From positions 1 to 5,537 of the forward strand of contig CAMHRH010000055.1 of assembly GCA_946187605.1 (NCBI GenBank): a stretch of 5,537 nt of DNA, written 5' to 3'. The notes below the pieces were generated by a model. The model had not been told where the DNA came from and ran no database searches. It saw nothing but the letters and a program-made list of their open reading frames with translations. Positions 1 through 4,188 of the stretch are shown piece after piece. Source of the stretch: an uncultured Candidatus Saccharibacteria bacterium (GTDB lineage: Bacteria > Patescibacteriota > Saccharimonadia > Saccharimonadales > Saccharimonadaceae). The stretch's first letter is position 1. Every line of letters starts with the position of its first letter. Position numbers and translations under genes: made by a program.

Positions 1-515
1 TAAGCTCCGTCTTCTCCAGATATTCCCGCAGCTTATCCACCGAGAATTCCGTCAACTCATCCGCAACAACCATTGTTTCCATTTCCGGTTGCGCCGGAAC
101 CTCATAGCGAAATGCAACACCGTCATCAAATACCCGGAAACGAATAGTCAAAAGACGATTCGGCTTTTCAGTTTCTTCAAGATAAATCGCTGTTTCGCTA
201 TAATTATTTTCAATTACGCGCTGCTCGCCCCAATAGCTACGCCACGTTTCTTCGGTTGAACGCGAATACGCACGAACCACCGAAAAATCATCTGCAAGCG
301 GAGAAGCATCCTTCAGCATTAAACCCAATCGAGACTTGCGCAAAACAATCTTCTCGTCTTTCTTAACAAAATAAGAAATCTGACCATGATCGACCATAAA
401 AGTTGCCACCACCCGATTGTTTGGGGACTTTACTTCATAAACGGCGTCAATCTTAGGCTTTTTGAAGATATCGCCAAACAGACGGCTTCTTAAAAAGATC
501 ACCGAAGATGCTCAT
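1..515 (-). CDS. GH97-family glycoside hydrolase, N-terminal part; frameshifted near start and cut by window edge
   Basis: The minus-strand frame open from about 511 to 1 encodes a segment that looks like the N-terminal beta-sandwich domain of glycoside hydrolase family 97 (alpha-glucosidases/alpha-galactosidases, usually about 650-700 aa). The recognisable stretches, in order, are SPNNRVVATF, SRLGLMLKDASPL, ETWRSYWGEQ, NNYSE, FRVFDDGVAFRYEVP and DELTEFSV. The catalytic barrel lies beyond the window, so substrate and mechanism (retaining or inverting) cannot be judged. The best start is ATG at 515-513, preceded by GAGGAA at 527-522. That frame stops at TAA 455-453 after 20 codons, and the GH97 frame is +1 to it. 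In-frame GTG at 502 is the only near-start alternative and has no ribosome binding site. The N terminus (MSIFGDLFKKP) is not a signal peptide, so a cytoplasmic enzyme is likely, unlike the exported SusB type. The family call is moderately sure. The frameshift is directly visible in the sequence given. Confidence 0.7.
455..509 (-). repeat. Two tandem 27-nt units encoding xFGDxFKKP, in different frames
   Basis: On the minus strand, 509-483 encodes IFGDLFKKP in the ATG frame and 481-455 encodes LFGDIFKKP in the GH97 frame. A single base (482) separates them. The units differ at 9 of 27 bases. Seven differences are third-codon positions, and the other two are first positions in the Ile/Leu swaps, so the peptide is kept while the DNA has diverged. 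The frame change therefore falls at or near base 482. Confidence 0.75.
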
Positions 516-521
516 AAAGTA

Positions 522-527
522 TTCCTC
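522..527 (-). promoter_or_regulatory. Shine-Dalgarno site of the GH97 gene
   Basis: GAGGAA on the minus strand lies 6 nt before ATG 515-513. It fixes translation initiation in the frame that soon meets a stop, which is why a frameshift rather than a downstream start is inferred. Confidence 0.6.
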
Positions 528-541
528 ATTAACATAAGCTT

Positions 542-550
542 ATTGTAGCA
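542..550 (-). promoter_or_regulatory. Extended -10 promoter for the GH97 gene
   Basis: The minus strand reads TGC-TACAAT, an extended -10 element. It predicts a transcript start near 535 and a leader of about 20 nt containing the GAGGAA site. The expected -35 position (about 570-565) reads GCATTA, which is weak, in keeping with an extended -10 promoter. It overlaps the region of the opposite-facing promoter at 560-565. Confidence 0.45.
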
Positions 551-559
551 CATTTGCTG

Positions 560-565
560 TATAAT
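560..565 (+). promoter_or_regulatory. -10 box TATAAT of the transporter gene (leaderless)
   Basis: A perfect TATAAT ends 7 nt before ATG 573. The usual -10 to +1 distance puts the transcript start at about 571-573, on the start codon itself. No ribosome binding site precedes either ATG 567 or ATG 573. No convincing -35 is visible (about 537-542 reads AGCTTA). The call rests on the -10 match and its position. Confidence 0.5.
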
Positions 566-572
566 AATGCTA

Positions 573-1481
573 ATGCTTTGGATTTTGCTTGGAATTGCTG
601 CTGCGGCGAGCTGGAGCTTTGCCGCATTTATCGACAACTACTTGACCGACGTTATTTTTCGCGACAAAATGCCGCAAGCCGTCAAACTCGCAAGCGGTCC
701 AGTATATATATTAATTTCCATTATCGTATTCCTAGCTACAGGGGCCATTATGCCAGAAGCCTGGCAAGCTGGGCTCCTAATATTATCCGGATTCATTAGC
801 GCTATCGGCACCCTTGCTTATTATCAGGCGCTAAAGAACGAAGAGGCTACCGGCGCCGCAATCTTCTATCAGTTGCAGCCAATCATGTTTCTAGCTATAG
901 ATTTTTTCTTATTCAACGAAAGCATAACATTCAAGCAAATCATTGGCTTTTTAGTAGTGCTCAGCGCACCAATTATTGTCATCTTCTCTAGAAAACACAA
1001 AGAATCACGCAAACTCGAACTGACCGCCGCATTGTTACTAGTATTATACGTATTCATAGCGACCATATCCGCCGAAATCTCCACTCGAACAAGCGTCGGC
1101 ATGAATTTCATAACCGTAATCTGTTTCTATCTATTTGGACGCGGTATAACCGACTGTCTATTCAATCTAATGCCGAGCTATCGTAAACGCCATAAATATG
1201 CCATTAAAAAATATGGATTAAAATACCGTTTTATGGTCGCATTCGACATCCTCTTATGCTCCGCCGCAGATTTCGCTTATAGATATTCGCTCATTATCGG
1301 CATCGCGGCATTAAGCTCCGCCATCACAAATGCCGCCGAGCTTATTCTGACTTTTCTTTTCGGGATTATCCTGTCTATTATCTGGCCAAAGTTTGGCCGC
1401 GAAAAACTGCACCGACATCTAATCATTGCGCACGTCGTTGCAGTTGTTCTTTGCGTCGTCGGAATAATTATCATACAATAA
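573..1481 (+). CDS. EamA/DMT-superfamily-like 10-TM transporter
   Basis: This 302-aa integral membrane protein has about ten hydrophobic segments in two halves of five, the EamA (drug/metabolite transporter) layout. Counting from ATG 567, they fall near residues 3-22, 44-62, 68-88, 97-115, 122-141, 150-171, 178-200, 221-244, 248-272 and 284-304. The end of the first half carries the family signature: a Pro in segment 4 (QLQPIMF), an Asn-Glu at the loop (FNESITF) and KQIIGFLVVL. Segment 1 includes the LLGIAAAASWSFAAF pattern typical of these proteins. The substrate cannot be told; family members move metabolites, amino acids or drugs. I prefer ATG 573 because the TATAAT box at 560-565 would start the mRNA there. 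ATG 567 is in frame and adds two residues (Met-Leu). The next gene follows after 4 nt, so the two are probably co-transcribed. The fold call is fairly sure, the substrate unknown. Confidence 0.78.
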   Translation: MLWILLGIAAAASWSFAAFIDNYLTDVIFRDKMPQAVKLASGPVYILISIIVFLATGAIMPEAWQAGLLILSGFISAIGTLAYYQALKNEEATGAAIFYQLQPIMFLAIDFFLFNESITFKQIIGFLVVLSAPIIVIFSRKHKESRKLELTAALLLVLYVFIATISAEISTRTSVGMNFITVICFYLFGRGITDCLFNLMPSYRKRHKYAIKKYGLKYRFMVAFDILLCSAADFAYRYSLIIGIAALSSAITNAAELILTFLFGIILSIIWPKFGREKLHRHLIIAHVVAVVLCVVGIIIIQ

Positions 1482-1485
1482 GCAT

Positions 1486-2019
1486 ATGCAAGACATTCTT
1501 CAATACGAAGCCATTATCGCAATTATCGCAGGCATTTTTCTATGTCTCTTTGGCTATCGCATCAAGAAAGTTGCGTTTATTATCATTTGGTTTGCGATAG
1601 GCTTTTTCTTGGCTTCACTTATCGCGCCAAAGATTACCGACAATACAACATGGCAGCTAATCATACCAATAATCTCCGGCCTAATCCTAGGTATGCTCGG
1701 TTTTAGTATCGAAAAGTTCTGTATTTTTGCCATCGCTACTTTTACCGTATCGACAACAATCATTGAAACATTTCAGATGAACGAAATATTACCAATCGCT
1801 CTTGCCATCGGCGCTGGAGTCATCGTCGGATGCATTGCCGTATCGTTCATTAAACCACTAGGCATCATTACGACCGCCCTATCCGGAGCAAAACTTATCG
1901 CAAAATATAGCGTTCTCGAGTTATCGCTCCAACATCAACCCTATTTCTTCATCATACTCATCACCGCATTCGTGGTTGGCGTTATGTTCCAATTCAAAAC
2001 AAGTAAAAATACCGAATAA
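1486..2019 (+). CDS. DUF4203/TMEM198-like 7-TM membrane protein
   Basis: This 177-aa protein is almost entirely membrane-embedded, with about seven hydrophobic segments near residues 6-24, 28-47, 56-72, 75-92, 100-120, 123-140 and 152-171. The first segment ends in LCLFGYRIKK, followed by a Gly-rich pair of helices. This matches the G-x-FGYRLFK pattern of the TM7S3/TMEM198 (DUF4203) family, whose bacterial members have no settled function. ATG 1486 is 4 nt after the transporter stop with no ribosome binding site, so it is probably translated by coupling from the upstream gene. The stop codon TAA (2017-2019) touches the terminator stem. A short polar tail (QFKTSKNTE) follows the last helix. 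A partner or accessory role to the transporter is possible but rests only on adjacency. Confidence 0.68.
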   Translation: MQDILQYEAIIAIIAGIFLCLFGYRIKKVAFIIIWFAIGFFLASLIAPKITDNTTWQLIIPIISGLILGMLGFSIEKFCIFAIATFTVSTTIIETFQMNEILPIALAIGAGVIVGCIAVSFIKPLGIITTALSGAKLIAKYSVLELSLQHQPYFFIILITAFVVGVMFQFKTSKNTE

Positions 2020-2047
2020 AAATACCGGGCCTAGACCCGGTATTTTT
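2018..2047. terminator. Bidirectional intrinsic terminator between convergent genes
   Basis: A perfect 12-bp inverted repeat: AAAAATACCGGG at 2018-2029, loop CCTAGA, CCCGGTATTTTT at 2036-2047. The GC-rich core is flanked by A and T runs on both sides, so it can work on either strand. It serves the plus-strand gene ending at 2019 and the minus-strand gene ending at 2052. Confidence 0.92.
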
Positions 2048-2051
2048 GCGC

Positions 2052-2648
2052 CTAGAACATTCCCTTATGCCATACGTTACACGAACGGATCTCGTTCGAA
2101 TACTCATCAAAATAGCTAGAAAAATCCAAATCGCGAAGAGTATTATCAAAGTGCGTAATCGTAATGAAATAACTATTCTTTGTCTCAATCCTGGTCAAAT
2201 AATACGAGAGTCGACCATCAACACAATGAATATGCGTCAAGGCTCTTATGCCAGAAGTTTCAATAAAAGAACAGTTCGGTATCCCACCGTCATCACGCGA
2301 CGAACGACACATTATTCCGCGCGCACACGAATCGTTCCAAAACTCCCGTTTCAGCCGCACATCGACGTGCTTCCTCAGGCAATACTCCATTACGTCCGCA
2401 ACCTCATTCGCACAACCAGCAAGACAGTTATCGCTTATAATACCCCCAACTTCACATGACGTATGGCGCCCAAAACCAATCCCCTCAAATGGAGACGGTT
2501 TGTCAACTGCAGCAGCATCAACAATCTCAACGCCGGCATTAATGACAAAAATTGACCTTGCGGAATTTGGAACAATGGACAAGTTCCATATCATCGGCAA
2601 GGCTTCACCCGATTCGCCAGAAAAAATCTTCGTATAGACCGGATTCAT
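2052..2648 (-). CDS. Unrecognised cysteine-rich 198-aa protein
   Basis: I do not recognise this protein. ATG 2648 is chosen because AGGAGG lies 9 nt upstream; the longer frame from 2684 has no such site. The product has nine cysteines (residues 65, 75, 79, 90, 108, 114, 126, 142, 190), including a CxxxC at 75-79, with eight of them packed between 65 and 142. There is no signal peptide and no membrane segment, so it appears cytosolic. Scattered Cys and His (62, 94, 139, 141, 166) could bind metal, but no standard zinc-finger spacing is seen. The C-terminal third is rich in aromatic and acidic residues. A full consensus promoter, a strong ribosome binding site and a shared terminator mark it as a real, probably highly expressed gene. 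The frames on the opposite strand lack such signals. It diverges from the polyphosphate/CotH operon, and a functional link to it is only possible. Confidence 0.75.
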   Translation of the reverse strand: MNPVYTKIFSGESGEALPMIWNLSIVPNSARSIFVINAGVEIVDAAAVDKPSPFEGIGFGRHTSCEVGGIISDNCLAGCANEVADVMEYCLRKHVDVRLKREFWNDSCARGIMCRSSRDDGGIPNCSFIETSGIRALTHIHCVDGRLSYYLTRIETKNSYFITITHFDNTLRDLDFSSYFDEYSNEIRSCNVWHKGMF

Positions 2649-2657
2649 AGTTCTCCC

Positions 2658-2663
2658 CCTCCT
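2658..2663 (-). promoter_or_regulatory. Strong Shine-Dalgarno site AGGAGG
   Basis: The minus strand carries AGGAGG followed by GGGAGAACT and then ATG 2648. This is a full match to the anti-SD core with 9-nt spacing, and it decides the start of the cysteine-rich gene in favour of 2648 over 2684. Confidence 0.85.
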
Positions 2664-2686
2664 GTCGCAAATAAAAACGTACATAC

Positions 2687-2717
2687 GGTTCCCATTTAAG
2701 TTTCCTTAAAGAAAACC
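2687..2717 (-). promoter_or_regulatory. Leader stem-loop capped by a GAAA tetraloop
   Basis: In the minus-strand transcript, GGTTTTC (2717-2711) can pair with GGGAACC (2693-2687) using two G-U pairs. Inside it, TTTAAG (2710-2705) pairs perfectly with CTTAAA (2700-2695) around a GAAA loop, leaving one bulged base (2694). The total is 13 pairs. The stem would begin about 7 nt from the predicted mRNA 5' end and well before the ribosome binding site. It may stabilise the mRNA or bind a regulator. It matches no riboswitch class known to me. Confidence 0.55.
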
Positions 2718-2730
2718 TAGCTACAATACA

Positions 2731-2759
2731 ATTATATAATTAAAGTGGCATAATGTCAA
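2731..2759 (-). promoter_or_regulatory. Perfect consensus sigma70 promoter
   Basis: On the minus strand TTGACA (2759-2754), a 17-base spacer and TATAAT (2736-2731) match the consensus at all twelve positions with the optimal spacing. The predicted start near 2724 gives a leader of about 75 nt to ATG 2648. The -10 lies within a perfect 12-bp palindrome, AATTATATAATT at 2730-2741. Confidence 0.88.
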
Positions 2760-2781
2760 AGATAGAAAGCACTCAGCCTTA

Positions 2782-2790
2782 TGGTAAAAT
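2782..2790 (+). promoter_or_regulatory. Extended -10 promoter of the polyphosphate/CotH operon
   Basis: TGG-TAAAAT is an extended -10 element placing the transcript start near 2797, about 20 nt before ATG 2818. No good -35 is seen at about 2762-2767. The leader carries GAAGAG and GTGGAG just before the start codon. The expected -35 area abuts the -35 of the opposite-facing consensus promoter. Confidence 0.55.
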
Positions 2791-2817
2791 AAGTACAAAA
2801 GAAGAGAGTGGAGAGTA

Positions 2818-3513
2818 ATGCGCACATACCGCAACGAATGGAAATATAATTGCGACGATAGTGGCTTCGTTTTGCTTTCCGCGCGCCTACAGGAAGTATT
2901 GGCAATCGACGAGCATACTCTAGCAAATAGCAAATACAGCATTCACAGCCTATATTTCGACGATCACCAAAATAGCTGCGCTAGAGATAATGCCTATGGC
3001 ATTGAAAAACGATACAAATGGCGGATACGGTATTATGACGGACCACGCCGAAGCCTCCACCTCGAATTGAAAGAGAAGCGCTACGGCCGTTGCCATAAGT
3101 CGTCATGCCCATTAACAAAGAAACAACTCGAAGCTATCTTAGATAAGCGCGAACACGAGCTAATATGGACAACAAAGCAGAAACTCCTAAAGCGTTTCTG
3201 TGCTGAAATCATGACGCGCCGCTTCGAACCAAAAGTTATCATACACTACGAACGCACTGCATACGTCGAGCCAATTACGAACGTCCGCATAACTTTCGAC
3301 CAAAATATATCCGCCAGCAACGAGTTCGACAGATTCGTTAACGGAGATTACACTAAATATCCACTGCAAGAAAAAGGTCAACACATCTTAGAAGTCAAAT
3401 TCGATCATATCTTGCCAGGATATATAGGAAACATCATTAGCTCACATCATTTTAAACAAATCGCATTTAGCAAATATTATTCGGGAAGGAAAAAGATAGA
3501 AGGAACATTATGA
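2818..3513 (+). CDS. VTC-domain polyphosphate polymerase
   Basis: This 231-aa protein consists of one VTC domain, the tunnel-shaped catalytic fold of yeast Vtc4, which makes inorganic polyphosphate from ATP using a divalent metal. Visible tunnel motifs are RNEWKY (R5, E7, K9), SLYFDD (44-49), KWRIRYYD (K67, R69, R71), LELKEK (E83, K85), YERTAYV (Y144, R146), RITFDQNI (R157), LEVKFD (E192, K194) and SKYY (218-221). These basic residues and the late Glu match those that bind phosphate and metal in the family, so it should be active. It has no SPX domain, signal peptide or membrane helix, as is usual for short bacterial members, and is likely cytosolic or membrane-peripheral. ATG 2818 follows GTGGAG and an extended -10. 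Its stop overlaps the next start as ATGA, which points to tight coupling with the DUF4956 membrane protein. The in vivo product and donor are inferred from the family. Confidence 0.92.
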   Translation: MRTYRNEWKYNCDDSGFVLLSARLQEVLAIDEHTLANSKYSIHSLYFDDHQNSCARDNAYGIEKRYKWRIRYYDGPRRSLHLELKEKRYGRCHKSSCPLTKKQLEAILDKREHELIWTTKQKLLKRFCAEIMTRRFEPKVIIHYERTAYVEPITNVRITFDQNISASNEFDRFVNGDYTKYPLQEKGQHILEVKFDHILPGYIGNIISSHHFKQIAFSKYYSGRKKIEGTL

Positions 3514-4178
3514 ATATCGGAGATATATTTAATAACATCGGAAATGCATACGACGCCCAAGTCATTAATAGCGCAACAATACTCGCAGTGTTACTCGTTG
3601 TCCTTGTTTTCTCGGTTTACGAATTTCTCGTCTATCGTTTTGTCTCACATCGCAGCTTCTATAATAAATCTTTCAATATCGCAATCGCACTACTGCCATT
3701 CTTTATTTCAACTATCATCCTTTGCCTACAATCAAACGTCGTAATAACGCTCGGTACCATTGGCGCACTCGCGATTATTCGTTTCCGCACCGCAATTAAG
3801 GACCCTGTCGATATGATTTATTTACTATGGTCGGTTCACACTGGCATCGTATGTGGCTGCCAATTATATTCAGTTGCGCTTTTTACTACAATCATTGTCA
3901 CAATCGTACTCTTCGCACTCGAGCACATATCATTCGGCAGAAAGCCATTTATTTTAGTCCTACATAGCGATGAAGATTGCGAAGAGCAAATTGGCAAAGT
4001 GTTACGTCGTCATTGCCAAAAATACCGCATCAAAAGCCGTAACGTGACCAACAAGGGCTACGATTATGCCGTCGAGTTTTCTACCAAAGAACCAAAAGTT
4101 CTCAGCTCGGAATTGCGCAAGAATAAAGAAATCTCACGCTTTTCGATTATCGAATACGATACTGATGATATAGTTTAA
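3510..4178 (+). CDS. DUF4956 membrane protein
   Basis: This 222-aa protein has four or five hydrophobic segments (near residues 20-46, 56-74, 76-91, 103-120 and 121-139), then a soluble, charged tail of about 80 residues ending in DTDDIV. The family hallmark is the loop GALAIIRFRTAIKDPVDMIYLLWS (here about 84-107), with its RFR-T-x-KDP core after a hydrophobic stretch. The family has no settled biochemical function but commonly sits beside VTC-domain genes. ATG 3510 overlaps the VTC stop by four bases, and AGGA at 3501-3504 supplies a ribosome binding site inside the upstream gene, so the two are translationally coupled. I infer that it acts with the polymerase at the membrane, perhaps as anchor, regulator or polymer conduit. 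The family call is firm, the role open. Confidence 0.9.
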   Translation: MNIGDIFNNIGNAYDAQVINSATILAVLLVVLVFSVYEFLVYRFVSHRSFYNKSFNIAIALLPFFISTIILCLQSNVVITLGTIGALAIIRFRTAIKDPVDMIYLLWSVHTGIVCGCQLYSVALFTTIIVTIVLFALEHISFGRKPFILVLHSDEDCEEQIGKVLRRHCQKYRIKSRNVTNKGYDYAVEFSTKEPKVLSSELRKNKEISRFSIIEYDTDDIV

Positions 4179-4188
4179 GAGATACGCT

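Noticed and set aside
489..497. Programmed +1 frameshift at CTT-TTT-AAG in the GH97 gene
   Set aside because: There is no stop or rare codon at the site and no known stimulator. The diverged repeat units in two frames are better explained by a recent indel or a read error near base 482. It is kept only as a weak alternative.
500..502. GTG 502 as the true GH97 start
   Set aside because: There is no Shine-Dalgarno site at a proper distance, while ATG 515 has GAGGAA. Starting at GTG would also translate the first repeat unit in the wrong frame.
869..1763. Minus-strand open frames inside the two membrane protein genes
   Set aside because: They lie wholly within clear 10-TM and 7-TM coding sequences and show no start signals or protein-like patterns of their own.
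2046..2637. Open frames on the plus strand across 2046-2459 and 2248-2637
   Set aside because: They overlap the minus-strand gene that has a consensus promoter, AGGAGG site and terminator. The plus frames lack ribosome binding sites, and the first begins right after the terminator stem. They are most simply shadows of the minus-strand coding sequence.
2649..2684. Longer start at 2684 for the cysteine-rich protein
   Set aside because: No ribosome binding site precedes it, and the strong AGGAGG at 2663-2658 points to ATG 2648.
2670..2717. Leader stem plus downstream T run read as an intrinsic terminator or attenuator
   Set aside because: The T run (about 2678-2674 on the minus strand) is roughly nine bases past the stem rather than next to it, and the stem is A/T-rich inside. 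No alternative pairing that would make an antiterminator was found.
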